From Flagellimonas olearia (lineage in GTDB: Bacteria; Bacteroidota; Bacteroidia; Flavobacteriales; Flavobacteriaceae), in contig NZ_WELG01000002.1 of NCBI RefSeq assembly GCF_009184425.1, forward strand, positions 868,001 to 932,000: a stretch of DNA of 64,000 nucleotides, written 5' to 3'. The stretch's first letter is position 1. Every line of letters starts with the position of its first letter. Below the pieces are notes generated by a model that had not been told where the DNA came from, did not search any database, and worked only from the letters and a program-made list of their open reading frames with translations. This document shows, piece after piece, positions 35,401 to 44,485 of the stretch. The translations under genes were made by a program, and so were the position numbers.

Positions 35401-36772
35401 GCTGCCCAAAAACAGCGGAGTTCATCATTTTGGAGGCACCCTTTAAGGTGATATCGTCTTTAACCGCCTGACGTTGTTCCTTATCAAGCGAGTTGAGCTC
35501 GGCTTGCTTGGTCGTAATTTGAAAGGCGATATACTCCACAATGATAACGGCCCCGTCTATAATGATTCCAAAATCTATCGCTCCCAAACTCAACAGGTTG
35601 GCGTCGACGCCAAAAACATACATCAAGGTAAGGGCAAAAAGTAGACACAAAGGGATTACGGAGGCCACCACCAACCCTGAACGCCAGTTGCCCAAGAGGA
35701 GTACCACCACAAAGATGACGATCAAACAACCCAATACCAAGTTTTCGGTCACAGTAAATGTAGTTCGTCCAATGAGTTCACTACGATCCAAAAAAGGATT
35801 GATGTAAACTCCTTCCGGTAGAGATTTTGAAATTTCGGCAACCCTTTCCTTAACGGCGTCAATGACTTTTTTGGAGTTGGCATCCTTGAGCATCATGATC
35901 TGGCCCATGACTTTTTCCCCTTCGCCATTGCCCGTAATGGCCCCAAAACGGGGAGCGCTTCCAAAGCCTACCTGGGCGATGTCCCGAACATAAATGGGAG
36001 TACCTCTTCTCCGGGCTACCACAATATTTTCTATGTCCTGCAAATTTTCAACCAGACCTTCCCCTCTGATAAAATAGGCTTGGTTTACCTTTTCAATATA
36101 CCCACCACCGGAAACACTGTTGTTCATTTCCAAGGCGGTAAAGACTTCCTTGGCTGAAATGTTCAGCGCATTCAGCTTTTGGGTCTCAATGGCCACTTCA
36201 TATTGTTTGAGGTAGCCTCCCCATGTATTCACTTCCACCACGCCCGGTATACCGGAAAGTTGCCGTTTAACGACCCAATCCTGAATGGTTCGCAATTGGG
36301 TGGGCGTGTATTGATCCTTGTAAGCGGGTTCCACATCCAAGGTGTATTGGTAGATTTCACCCAAACCTGTGGTAATGGGCCCCATTTCCGGGGTGCCAAA
36401 ACCCTCTGGGATTCGTTTGGAGGCCGATATGATTTTTTCGGCAATCAATTGTCTGGGGAGATAGGTTCCCATATCATCCTCAAAAACAATGGTGACCACT
36501 GAGATTCCAAATTTTGAGATGGAACGGATTTCCTTGACCCCGGGAAGGTTGGCCATTTCCAGTTCAATGGGATAGGTTATGAACTGTTCCATATCCTGTG
36601 TGGAAAGGCTGGTTGAGGTGGTGATGACCTGAACTTGATTATTGGTGACGTCAGGCACGGCACCTATGGGAATCTTGGACAAAGAGAACAGTCCAAGACC
36701 AATGATAAATAAAGTAAAGAGCAGAACAATGAATTTGTTCTTAATGCTAAAGTTTATGATGTTTGAAAACAT
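32435..36772 (-). CDS. CusA/CzcA heavy-metal RND pump fused to a TolC-like domain
   Basis: 1445 residues. Residues 1-1035 are an HME-RND pump: N-terminal TM, FEDDMGTYLPRQLIAE, and the metal-type TM4 motif GAIDFGIIIDGAVIIVEY with the proton-relay Asp/Asp/Glu. A basic linker (TRKRKK) leads to Met1049, where a complete signal-peptide-like segment (SKNTLLLIAFSLPFLGFSQEQ) precedes an outer-membrane-efflux domain (1070-1445). The coding strand has A5-G-A8 just before ATG 33628. The fusion is recurrent in Bacteroidota, but the internal start suggests separate CzcC-like protein may also be made. Confidence 0.93.
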   Translation of the reverse strand: MFSNIINFSIKNKFIVLLFTLFIIGLGLFSLSKIPIGAVPDVTNNQVQVITTSTSLSTQDMEQFITYPIELEMANLPGVKEIRSISKFGISVVTIVFEDDMGTYLPRQLIAEKIISASKRIPEGFGTPEMGPITTGLGEIYQYTLDVEPAYKDQYTPTQLRTIQDWVVKRQLSGIPGVVEVNTWGGYLKQYEVAIETQKLNALNISAKEVFTALEMNNSVSGGGYIEKVNQAYFIRGEGLVENLQDIENIVVARRRGTPIYVRDIAQVGFGSAPRFGAITGNGEGEKVMGQIMMLKDANSKKVIDAVKERVAEISKSLPEGVYINPFLDRSELIGRTTFTVTENLVLGCLIVIFVVVLLLGNWRSGLVVASVIPLCLLFALTLMYVFGVDANLLSLGAIDFGIIIDGAVIIVEYIAFQITTKQAELNSLDKEQRQAVKDDITLKGASKMMNSAVFGQLIILIVFIPILSLSGVEGKMFKPMAMTFSFALLGAIILCFTYVPVASALFLKPNKNSEKGISARLIHWINKKYEPIIHWAMESKKLVLSIATALLIGAAILFSNMGGEFVPTLDEGDFVIQPVLKTGTSLAKTVETTTKMEQILLENFPEVKQVVSRIGAAEVPTDPMSMEESDVIIVLKPKSEWVSAESKDELADKFKEALSVLPGIEVEFTQPIEMRFNELITGVRADIAIKIFGEDLEILAEKANEVRQLIENVEGASDITVEKVEGLPQMNVTYDRAKVARHGLNIADLNEMVSMGFAGKVVGSVFEGERQFDLAVRLNSENRKDISNLKNLYVDIPSGGKIPLSELAQITYQKGAAKISRDDTRRRIVVGINVRNRDLQSVVDDVQELVNAHLKLPAGYTITYGGQFENLQNAKARLLIAVPIALLLIFIMLYFAFKSVKEALLVFTAIPLSAVGGVLLLWVRDMPFSISAGVGFIALFGIAVLNGIVLIEHFKELKGSHFDSMEDLIKQGTKDRLRAVLLTASAAALGFLPMAVSTNAGAEVQRPLATVVIGGLVTATLLTLVVLPVLYAYSHNVHFGKTRKRKKMSKNTLLLIAFSLPFLGFSQEQLGLEDLMALSLENNKGIQANALQVDRADALKGTAFQFDKTEVYYQYDENNLALNNEPLKVFGVQQQFEFPTVYGAKNKLQNAQYEVQKSALEIRKKELFKSLSTVYYKYQTLHQKALLYKTLDSIYSQFSHAANRRFELGETNYLEKVTAQAKLRQITNTYSKIQQELATTYTEIISLVQSNDILDIKLEKPEKLTVVNPVGLMETETTFLESLQNRSNAEKQLEGNRLLPDLSLEYFQGTNNGLGTSLYGIQLGLKIPILFFGHSSRLKSSKINAQITELENQQVTIAANQTYQGLLNQLEQQSKELVYYENEGQQLSEQIIKAAMGNFQNGEIDFFQYIQSLENAYEIQLSHLDVLNQYNTTVLAINYLTITL

Positions 36773-36849
36773 GATCCATAGAAATAGATAGCGTTATAAA
36801 TTCGATAAAGCTTCCGAAAAGTGTCCAACATAGCTGGAGATACTATGAA

Positions 36850-37248
36850 TTATGCGTGTTTTGGGGGCTGAAAAGGCCCATCACCCCAAATAGTGGAGTA
36901 CGACATTTGGTAGTGGAAATTATCCGTAGTGGCCACAGGGACTTCCGAGCGGGATTCCAAAATGGGTTTGTGGTCTTCAACAAAAACCAAAAGTTGGGAA
37001 CATTGCGTTTGATGCTGAAAAGGAAGTTTTTCATGCTCTTGCTGCTCCTCCTGATGCTGTTGACTGTGCTGGGTTTTCTCTGAACCGTAATGTTTGGATA
37101 TAAAAACCAAGAAATTGTCGCCATACTCATCGCTGTGGAATTGATAGTGTTCCACAAGCTGATCCAACTCCACTAAATCATTGAAGTGGAGGTTGATGCT
37201 CTGCATAAAAATGAGCGAAGAAAGTGATATGGCAAATAGCTTTAACAT
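36850..37248 (-). CDS. Secreted His-rich protein of a metal-efflux operon
   Basis: 132 residues; N-terminal signal-like helix (MLKLFAISLSSLIFMQSI). The mature part contains 11 His, concentrated with Gln/Glu in residues 53-79 (HYGSEKTQHSQQHQEEQQEH), and one Cys (83). It precedes the CzcA-TolC gene by 77 bp on the same strand. I recognise no domain. A periplasmic metal chaperone or sensor for Cu/Zn/Ni feeding the exporter is a reasonable inference from composition and position. Confidence 0.75.
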   Translation of the reverse strand: MLKLFAISLSSLIFMQSINLHFNDLVELDQLVEHYQFHSDEYGDNFLVFISKHYGSEKTQHSQQHQEEQQEHEKLPFQHQTQCSQLLVFVEDHKPILESRSEVPVATTDNFHYQMSYSTIWGDGPFQPPKHA

Positions 37249-37341
37249 AAAGCGCCCTAAAAATACGACTTTTTACAAGGTTGATATACTGCCAGTTGTT
37301 AATTTAGACTTAATCTCATTTTAAGTTCAAATCATTCCATT

Positions 37342-40300
37342 TTATGGTAATCTAACCGTGGATGTCCCATTTTTTTGCAATGTTGCATTTATTTTGGGCA
37401 ACTGCTTTTCCAGCGCTCCTTGCAATCGGGCCATGTGTATGTCCAGCTCTTTGGTAAGTTCTTCATAAACCTGATAGGCCCCATCTGTGGGTTTTGCATC
37501 CCCGGTTTCAATGCTTCGCTGCAAGGCATAGAATCGATTGTTCAGCTTTATGGGGAAATTCAAGGGGTCTTGTCCGGAACGGTTCTTTACTTGATAGAGG
37601 TCCTCTTCAATCTTCGTCAAGGTATCCAGAAATGCCTTGGATTGTTTCTGGAATGCTTTGCTGGAAATGGGTTTGCCAAGACTATCGAGCTGTTTTCGGA
37701 TGTTTCTGATCTGTATGACCGCTTCATTGGCCATAGTGGCTTTTTGGGTGATTTTGGAGGCCAATTGAAACTGTTCTTGTAAATCTTCCGCTGTGATTCC
37801 TTTTAGGTTGGGGTCCATGGCAATTTTGAACGGAGCGGTCTGTGCCACTTCCTCCCCAACTTTCATTCTAACGGTATAGTCCCCAAGAGGGGCTTTTGGA
37901 CCTCTATCTGTTGGGGCACCCCAAATAATGATGCCATCAAAGGTGGTGGGTCCGGGATATCTGAGGTTCCAGGAAAAACTGTTCAACCCTTTGGCGGTAG
38001 TGGGTTTTGTGCTGGCACTTCCGCCCCACCAAGAGGCACTTTTCTTCTCTTCGTACTTGGGTTGATTTCCTCCAAAGGAATCGATTAAGGCATTGTTGCT
38101 GTCCAAAATTTCAAAAGTGATGGTATCCACCTCTTCTTGCAGGTAATATTGGAACGTGGCATCATAAATTCCCCGAATGGCATCCGTGGGCTTAAAAAGT
38201 GCCTGTTTCTTGCCAATTAAATCATTGGAGTATTCGCGTAAAGGTTGTATATCGTCCAAAATCCAAAACCCTCTTCCATGGGAGCCCAAGACCACATCAT
38301 TGTCCTTGATGACCAAATCCCGGATAGGGGTATCGGGCAAGTTCATTTGAAGCGATTGCCATTGGGCCCCATCATTGATTGAAAAATACACTCCATGTTC
38401 CGTGGCCAAGATCAGCAAGCCTTCCTTTTGATGGTCCTCGCGAATGGCCCGTGCAAAATGCCCTTGTGAAATACCATTGATGATTTTGGTCCATGTTTTT
38501 CCGTAATCATGGGTTTTAAAAACATAGGGTTCGCGGTCATCCACTTGATATCGGTTAGCAGCGACATAAAGGGTGCCCGGATTATGAATGGATTCATCAA
38601 TGATGCTCACCCTTGAAAATTTAGGAAGCTCAGTGGGGGTGATATCCGTCCAGTTTGTTCCACCATCACGGGTTATGTGGATTTTTCCATCGTCCGATCC
38701 CGCCCAAATGGTATTGATGTCATGGTGGGAAGGCGCCAAAGCAAATACGGTGGCGTAAATCTCAGGGCCATTCATGTCCATGGTAATGACCCCTCCCGTT
38801 TTGCCCAAGGTCTCTGGGTCCGCATAGGTAAGGTCTGGACTGATTTTTTCCCAGGTCTGTCCGTCATTGGTGGTTTTCCAAACATGTTGGGAGCAGGTGT
38901 ACATCACATTCGGATCCTTGGGCGCAAACATAATGGGGAATGTCCATTGCCAACGCTCAGGAAGTACACTGGCAGGTTCCCCAGAAAAGAACCTTGGATA
39001 CACCTGAATATCCCTGGTCTGTCCATTGCTGCGGTCGTATCGGGTGAGCAGGGCCCCTTGGCTTCCTGCGTAAAAAACATCTGGATTTGTGGGACTTTGG
39101 GTAATCCACCCACTTTCACCACCGCCTACGGCATAATACCATCCATGGTTGGCCCCCATTCTAGCTTGCATAAAATCCCATCCATCGCTGGGCATGGCCA
39201 AAGTGGTATTGTCCTGTTGCGCCCCTACCACATGATAGGGAACATCACTGGTGGCCATCACATGATAAAACTGGGAAGTGGGAAAATCCTGTTCGGTCCA
39301 TGTTTTTCCGCCATTGATGCTGACATTGCCCCCACCATCATTGGAACTGATCATTCGCTCCGGGTTGTTGGGGTCGATCCATAGATCATGGTTATCGCCA
39401 TGGGGCACTTCAATTTCAACATCGAATGTTTTTCCACCGTCCGTGGATTTAAAGAAATCCACATTCAACCCGTAGACCACATCCTTGTCCTTGGGGTCGG
39501 CATAGATTCGCGAATAATAAAAGGCCCTCTGTCTTAGTTTACGTTCATTATTAGTAAGTTTCCAAGTCTTTCCAGCATCATCGGACCGAAAGACACCACC
39601 TTCGTTGGCCTCTACAACGGCCCAAACCCTATTGGAATCGACAGGTGAAACCGTTACCCCAATTTTACCGATAGGACCTTTGGGCATTCCTGGATTTTTG
39701 GTGAGGTCTGTCCAAGTTTCTCCGCCGTCCGTGGATTTCCACAATTTGCAATCCGGACCTCCACCCCACATTTTCCATGCTTTGCGATACACTTGCCAAG
39801 TACTGGCGTATAGTGTGTTCGGGTTATTTCGATCTATGATCAAATCAGCTGCTCCGGCCTTATCACTGACATACAGTACTTTTTTCCAAGTCTCCCCACC
39901 ATCTGTGCTTTTGAATACCCCTCGTTCCTCATTGTCTCCATAAGGGTGGCCCAGTGCGGCCACATAAACAATATTCTCGTTGGTGGGGTGTACGCGTATC
40001 CTGGAAATGGCCTGGGTTTCCTCTAGTCCCAAATGGGACCATGTTTTTCCGCCATCCGTGGTTTTGTATACGCCATCCCCTTGGGTGATGCTACCGCGGA
40101 GTTGGGTCTCTCCCATACCAATATAGACCACATCGGGATTGGTCTCAGCAACAGCTACGGCACCCACTGAAGAGCTGGTCACTTGACCATCGGTAACACA
40201 GGACCATGTGTTTCCACCATCAATGGTTTTCCATAAACCACCTCCCGTAGCGCCGAAATAATATTCGTTGGGCCGGGTAGGACTCCCAGCACAGCCAAGA

Positions 40301-40452
40301 GATCTTCCACCTCTATCGGGGCCAATGTTTCGCCATTTGAACCCACTGTAGAAGCTGGTGTCAACGGCCATGTTTTGTGCTTGAATAAAAAATGAGGGGA
40401 TCAAAAGGGCAAAAAGCAGCCCTATACGCAAGGAGGTTGGTTGCATTTTCAT
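37342..40452 (-). CDS. Exported VPS10/BNR beta-propeller protein
   Basis: 1036 residues with a signal peptide ending FIQAQN. Residues 30-720 carry many BNR/Asp-box repeats (WKTIDGGNTWSCV, YKTTDGGKTWSHL, FKSTDGGETWKKV, WKSTDGGETWTDL), forming one or two propellers of the sortilin/VPS10 type. Residues 720-1036 are an Ig-like strand region and a helical tail (LQEQFQLASKITQKATMANEAVIQIRN). Databases label such proteins glycosyl hydrolases, but no catalytic residues are evident. They are common in marine Bacteroidota, with unknown substrates. Confidence 0.88.
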   Translation of the reverse strand: MKMQPTSLRIGLLFALLIPSFFIQAQNMAVDTSFYSGFKWRNIGPDRGGRSLGCAGSPTRPNEYYFGATGGGLWKTIDGGNTWSCVTDGQVTSSSVGAVAVAETNPDVVYIGMGETQLRGSITQGDGVYKTTDGGKTWSHLGLEETQAISRIRVHPTNENIVYVAALGHPYGDNEERGVFKSTDGGETWKKVLYVSDKAGAADLIIDRNNPNTLYASTWQVYRKAWKMWGGGPDCKLWKSTDGGETWTDLTKNPGMPKGPIGKIGVTVSPVDSNRVWAVVEANEGGVFRSDDAGKTWKLTNNERKLRQRAFYYSRIYADPKDKDVVYGLNVDFFKSTDGGKTFDVEIEVPHGDNHDLWIDPNNPERMISSNDGGGNVSINGGKTWTEQDFPTSQFYHVMATSDVPYHVVGAQQDNTTLAMPSDGWDFMQARMGANHGWYYAVGGGESGWITQSPTNPDVFYAGSQGALLTRYDRSNGQTRDIQVYPRFFSGEPASVLPERWQWTFPIMFAPKDPNVMYTCSQHVWKTTNDGQTWEKISPDLTYADPETLGKTGGVITMDMNGPEIYATVFALAPSHHDINTIWAGSDDGKIHITRDGGTNWTDITPTELPKFSRVSIIDESIHNPGTLYVAANRYQVDDREPYVFKTHDYGKTWTKIINGISQGHFARAIREDHQKEGLLILATEHGVYFSINDGAQWQSLQMNLPDTPIRDLVIKDNDVVLGSHGRGFWILDDIQPLREYSNDLIGKKQALFKPTDAIRGIYDATFQYYLQEEVDTITFEILDSNNALIDSFGGNQPKYEEKKSASWWGGSASTKPTTAKGLNSFSWNLRYPGPTTFDGIIIWGAPTDRGPKAPLGDYTVRMKVGEEVAQTAPFKIAMDPNLKGITAEDLQEQFQLASKITQKATMANEAVIQIRNIRKQLDSLGKPISSKAFQKQSKAFLDTLTKIEEDLYQVKNRSGQDPLNFPIKLNNRFYALQRSIETGDAKPTDGAYQVYEELTKELDIHMARLQGALEKQLPKINATLQKNGTSTVRLP

Positions 40453-40542
40453 AGTATCAGTTCTGGAGTTGATATATTAGTCGTATCCTAATGTACTGAA
40501 TCTTTTTGAATCACTCATGGGGTTGGTTTCCAAAAGGATGTG

Positions 40543-41013
40543 TCACAAATTCTCCAGAATCAATCCATAGTCGTACTGTAAATCCTCGTGGAGGGTTGGC
40601 AATTTTTTCTTGATGTATTCCAACTGCCTTTGGTACAAATTGTGCATAGCCGTGTTGCGATGGATGGACGGGGTGAATGCGTTCAGTTTTTCGCAAAAGT
40701 AGAGGAGGAGTTCAACTTCGGTCTCTTTCTTGTTGGAATAGCGACTATATTTTTTGATGGTCCGCAGGATTTTACGGATACTTTTTTTGATGTAGAAAAA
40801 GCTCTTGGTATTGATTTCCCCAAACAATTCATCCACCTCTTGTTTGATGGACTCCACATAACCACTTTCGTTCTCGGCCTCGAACAAAAGATAGGTAAGC
40901 AGTTCTTTATTTTCTTTTTTGAAGCGGGCCAATCGGAGACAAAGCTGCAACACTTCGTCTGGCGACCTATACTGGAGTTCCTTTTTCAATTGGGCAATGG
41001 TAGATGCTTTCAT
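40543..41013 (-). CDS. Conserved helical protein, DUF6155-like
   Basis: 156 residues, no signal peptide, almost entirely helical and charged (KASTIAQLKKELQYRSPDEVLQLCLRLARFKKENKELLTYLLFEAEN). The opening resembles a cytoplasmic Bacteroidota family I associate with DUF6155; this name is from memory of the pattern only. It starts 4 bp after the SDR gene on the same strand, so both are probably one transcript. Function unknown. Confidence 0.8.
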   Translation of the reverse strand: MKASTIAQLKKELQYRSPDEVLQLCLRLARFKKENKELLTYLLFEAENESGYVESIKQEVDELFGEINTKSFFYIKKSIRKILRTIKKYSRYSNKKETEVELLLYFCEKLNAFTPSIHRNTAMHNLYQRQLEYIKKKLPTLHEDLQYDYGLILENL

Positions 41014-41017
41014 AGGC

Positions 41018-41785
41018 TCAACTTCTAAGGTAGGATGCCCCGTTCACATCGATAATGGTTCCAGAGGAATAAGCAGCACCCTCCGATGCCAAAAATAAAA
41101 TGGCATGGGCCACTTCCTCGGGTTGGGCCATTCGTTTGAAAGGGGATTCGCGCAGCAAATTTTCCCTCTCCTCAGGGGTAAGGGTCTTGGCAGCCATTTC
41201 GGTTTCGGTAAACCCAGGGGCCACCACTCCAACATAAATGTTGTGGGGCGCCAACTTCTTGGCCAGGGATTGGCTCATGGCATTCAAAGCGGCCTTGCTG
41301 GCCCCATAGGCCGGTTTTGTGGGCTCACCTCTGAAGGCGCCCCGGGAAGAAACATTGACTATATGGCCTCCGCCAGATTTCATCATGTATTTGGCTGCCC
41401 AGTAGCAGAGATTGGCTACTGCAAAAAGATTGGTTTCAAACGTTTTTTCCCAGGCATGGGTCCAGTGGTCAAAATCTACTTGGTCTATTTCGTGAAAGAT
41501 GGAAATGCCGGCGTTGTTCACCAATACATCCAATTGGCCATACGCTTTCACAAAGTCCTCGATCAAGGCTTGGGTTTCCTCTTTTTGGGAAATGTCCCGC
41601 TTAAAGAGTTGATGGCCTTTGCCGGGCAATTCCTTTAAAGTGTGTTTGGCAGCTTCATCATTACTTCTGTAATTGAGGCCAACTTTGGCCCCGTTTTGAG
41701 CAAAGGCAAGGGCCGTGGCCCTTCCAATTCCGCGGGATGCGCCCGTGATCAATACGTTCTTGCCTATAAAATTGTATGCTTGCAT
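41018..41785 (-). CDS. Short-chain dehydrogenase/reductase
   Basis: NAD(P)-dependent oxidoreductase of 255 residues, classical SDR fold. The cofactor motif TGASRGIG is at residues 14-21, NNAG at 90-93 and the catalytic set Ser146/147, Tyr160 and Lys164 (YGASK). The basic residues GLNYRSND after beta-2 suggest NADP. Closest in look to FabG-like 3-oxoacyl reductases, but the substrate cannot be given; gene context (a DUF6155-like partner) does not help. Confidence 0.9.
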   Translation of the reverse strand: MQAYNFIGKNVLITGASRGIGRATALAFAQNGAKVGLNYRSNDEAAKHTLKELPGKGHQLFKRDISQKEETQALIEDFVKAYGQLDVLVNNAGISIFHEIDQVDFDHWTHAWEKTFETNLFAVANLCYWAAKYMMKSGGGHIVNVSSRGAFRGEPTKPAYGASKAALNAMSQSLAKKLAPHNIYVGVVAPGFTETEMAAKTLTPEERENLLRESPFKRMAQPEEVAHAILFLASEGAAYSSGTIIDVNGASYLRS

Positions 41786-41917
41786 TTGAATATCAACTTA
41801 ATACCGCTATGAATTTACCTCAATATCATTGACCCTAAAGATAGGGAGTTGTACAGTTTTAATAGGATGTTGGGTAATGTAGTTAAATAGGAAACCCAAA
41901 CGGGGGTTGTGGCCGCA

Positions 41918-41948
41918 TTGAATTCTCCATTGAATTGCGCTATCTTTA
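41918..41948 (+). promoter_or_regulatory. Promoter of the S9 peptidase operon
   Basis: TTG (41918-41920), a 20-nt spacer and TATCTTTA (41941-41948, one mismatch to TAnnTTTG) lie 21 nt before the peptidase ATG at 41970. Confidence 0.45.
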
Positions 41949-41969
41949 AAAACTTCAAAAAGTAATGCA

Positions 41970-44015
41970 ATGAAAACATTTTTCCGTTTGTTGTTTTTGG
42001 TATTCGCCGTTCAGGTTGCCATGGCCCAAAAGCAAAGCTTTTCCTATCTCGATATTTTTGACCTCCAATATGTGTCCGATCCACAAATCTCCCCAAATGG
42101 CGAATGGGTGGTATACCGCCGTATGGGCTTGGACATTATGAAGGATGCCGAAACGGGCAACCTTTGGTTGATCAAAACCGATGGAAGCCAAAACCAAAAG
42201 CTCACTTCTCGAGAGATGAACGAAAGCAGTCCGCGATGGTCGCCCAATGGAGACCGTATTGTCTTTGCGAGCAGTACCGATGAGGGTTCTGAAATCTATA
42301 TGTATTGGGTTGCCTCGGGAAGAGTGGCCAAGCTTACCCAATTGCCCTTTAGCCCAAGTTCATTGACTTGGTCACCTGATGGGAAACAATTGGCCTTTTC
42401 CATGAACGTGCCCCAAGCACCTCCCGTGATCGCCAAAATTCCGGCAAAGCCCAAAGGGGCCAAATGGCAGGATACGCCTCGGATTACGGATCGGGTCTAC
42501 CATGAAGCAGATGGTAGGGGTTATATTGCCCCAGGGTTCAACCATATTTTTACCATTCCCGCAAACGGTGGGGCACCTCGCCAGATAACTTCTGGGGATT
42601 GGCACCACAGGGGAAACCTTTCATGGGGCAAGGATGGGTCAAAGATTTATTTTTCGGCCAATAGGGTAGCCGATTGGGAATACCGTTTTCGAAACAGCGA
42701 GATCTATTCGGTGGATGTGGAAACTGGTGAAATCGTGACCTTGACAGACCGCAATGGTCCTGACCATGATCCCCAGGTATCCCCAGATGGAAAAAGTATT
42801 GCCTATGTGGGGTATGAAGACAAGATACAGACCTATCAAGTCCGAAAATTGCACATCATGAATGTTGATGGGAGCAACAAAAGGGTCATTGCCAAGGATT
42901 TTGACCGATCCATTGCCGATATCCAGTGGAACGCCAAAGGAGATGGGGTCTATGTATATTATGATGATAAAGGAAATGGAAAGGTTGGTCTGATTTCCCT
43001 TAATGGAAAAATGACCAAGTTGGTGGACAATGTGGGTGGAACTACCTTGGGCCGACCTTATTCTGGGGGTTCATACAGTGTTTCCGACAATGGAACGATT
43101 GCCTACACCCAAACACAACCAGAGTATCCTTCGGATTTGGCCATTCTGGGACCAAAGGCAAAGAACCCTGTGCGGGTCACCCGTTTAAATGATGCCCTGC
43201 TCAACTACAGGGAACTGGGAAGGGTAGAGGAGGTTTGGTACAAATCGTCCGTGGATGGCCGCGACATTCAAGGATGGGTGGTGTATCCCCCAAATTATGA
43301 TTCAAGCAAGAAGTATCCTTTTATGGTAGAGAACCATGGTGGTCCGATTGCCAATTATGGGGATCGATTTTCCGCTGAAATGCAGTTGTTTGCGGCAGCT
43401 GGCTATGTAGTCTTTTATCCCAATCCAAGAGGAAGTACGAGCTACGGCGAGGAATTTGGGAACCTACTATACAACAATTACCCTGGAGACGATTACCATG
43501 ATGTGATGGATGGCGTGGACCATTGCATCCAAAAGGGTATTGCCCGTGAAGACCAATTGTTTGTGACCGGGGGAAGTGCCGGGGGGATCATGTCGGCATG
43601 GATGATTGGCAAGAACAATCGATTTGAGGCCGCTGCGGTGATAAAACCCGTGATGAACTGGATCAGTAAAACCCTTACCGCTGACAACTATTTTTATTAT
43701 GCCGAGAATCGGTACCCGGGGCAACCTTGGGAAAATTTTGAGGGCTATTGGAAATTTTCGCCCATTTCCCTCGTTGGAAATGTACAGACGCCTACCATGG
43801 TCATGGTGGGGATGGAAGATTTAAGAACACCGCCCAGTGAGGCCAAACAACTGTACCACGCGCTTAAACTGCGTAAGATCGAGACTGTTTTGGTCGAGGT
43901 TCCCGGGGCAAGCCATGGCATTGCCGGAAAGCCCAGTAATCTCATGACCAAAGTAGCCCATATTGTGGCTTGGTTTGATAAGTACAGAACGGATAAGAAG
44001 GATGAACAGAAATAA
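41970..44015 (+). CDS. Periplasmic S9 prolyl-oligopeptidase family peptidase
   Basis: 681 residues with a signal peptide ending AMAQ. The N-terminal half is a WD40/TolB-like propeller (IFDLQYVSDPQISPNGEWVVYRR). The C-terminal alpha/beta hydrolase holds the nucleophile in TGGSAGG (Ser536), the Asp in MVGMEDLRTPPSEAKQLY and His in GASHGIAG. It is of the dipeptidyl/acylaminoacyl peptidase type, cleaving short exported peptides. First gene of a plus-strand run continuing to 45303. Confidence 0.92.
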   Translation: MKTFFRLLFLVFAVQVAMAQKQSFSYLDIFDLQYVSDPQISPNGEWVVYRRMGLDIMKDAETGNLWLIKTDGSQNQKLTSREMNESSPRWSPNGDRIVFASSTDEGSEIYMYWVASGRVAKLTQLPFSPSSLTWSPDGKQLAFSMNVPQAPPVIAKIPAKPKGAKWQDTPRITDRVYHEADGRGYIAPGFNHIFTIPANGGAPRQITSGDWHHRGNLSWGKDGSKIYFSANRVADWEYRFRNSEIYSVDVETGEIVTLTDRNGPDHDPQVSPDGKSIAYVGYEDKIQTYQVRKLHIMNVDGSNKRVIAKDFDRSIADIQWNAKGDGVYVYYDDKGNGKVGLISLNGKMTKLVDNVGGTTLGRPYSGGSYSVSDNGTIAYTQTQPEYPSDLAILGPKAKNPVRVTRLNDALLNYRELGRVEEVWYKSSVDGRDIQGWVVYPPNYDSSKKYPFMVENHGGPIANYGDRFSAEMQLFAAAGYVVFYPNPRGSTSYGEEFGNLLYNNYPGDDYHDVMDGVDHCIQKGIAREDQLFVTGGSAGGIMSAWMIGKNNRFEAAAVIKPVMNWISKTLTADNYFYYAENRYPGQPWENFEGYWKFSPISLVGNVQTPTMVMVGMEDLRTPPSEAKQLYHALKLRKIETVLVEVPGASHGIAGKPSNLMTKVAHIVAWFDKYRTDKKDEQK

Positions 44016-44436
44016 AAGACATTGGCTTTGGAACGTATTGATCGTTCTTACTTTGGTGGCCTGTACCCTTGCCTTTGTGGCCCATTACAAGAATTGGCAG
44101 AAAATCGAGGAGGGGGAGTTTCGCATTTTTTCAGGAATCTATTACCAAAGGATTCCAATTGCCGATATGGACAGCATCATGTTGGTGGATAAATTGCCCG
44201 AAATGGAACGTTCTTCCGGGTTTTCATGGATGGCCAAGGAGAAAGGCGTGTTCCAAGATTCCATTACCCAGACCAAGGTCTATGTGTTTGTAGACGACTT
44301 AAAACAACAAAAGGTGCGATTGGTGCACCACGATTCCCTGAAAATGTATTTCAACCTACAGGACAGTCTCGAAACCCAAAAAATATATGCTATTTTGCAA
44401 TCAGAATTGATGGACAACCTCAAAGAACCAAAATGA
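44002..44436 (+). CDS. Membrane-anchored protein of unknown function
   Basis: 144 residues, started at ATG 44002, overlapping the peptidase stop by 14 bp in another frame. One TM helix (about 9-28, WNVLIVLTLVACTLAFVAHY) anchors a periplasmic domain of about 115 residues with mixed strands and helices (EEGEFRIFSGIYYQRIPIADMDSIMLVD). The Cys in the helix (VACTL) is not at a convincing lipobox. I do not recognise the family. Confidence 0.75.
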   Translation: MNRNKRHWLWNVLIVLTLVACTLAFVAHYKNWQKIEEGEFRIFSGIYYQRIPIADMDSIMLVDKLPEMERSSGFSWMAKEKGVFQDSITQTKVYVFVDDLKQQKVRLVHHDSLKMYFNLQDSLETQKIYAILQSELMDNLKEPK

Positions 44437-44485
44437 TTTCTTTAATCGTACAAGGTATACAACCCAATAATTGTCCCAATTTACT

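Noticed and set aside
37342-40452. Repeated TGG/GGT-rich segments that looked like DNA tandem repeats
   Set aside because: They are explained by Asp-box repeats of the BNR propeller in the protein.
41105-41638. A 177-codon plus-strand frame opposite the SDR gene
   Set aside because: Shadow of the SDR coding sequence; Gly/Phe/His-rich translation without any motif.
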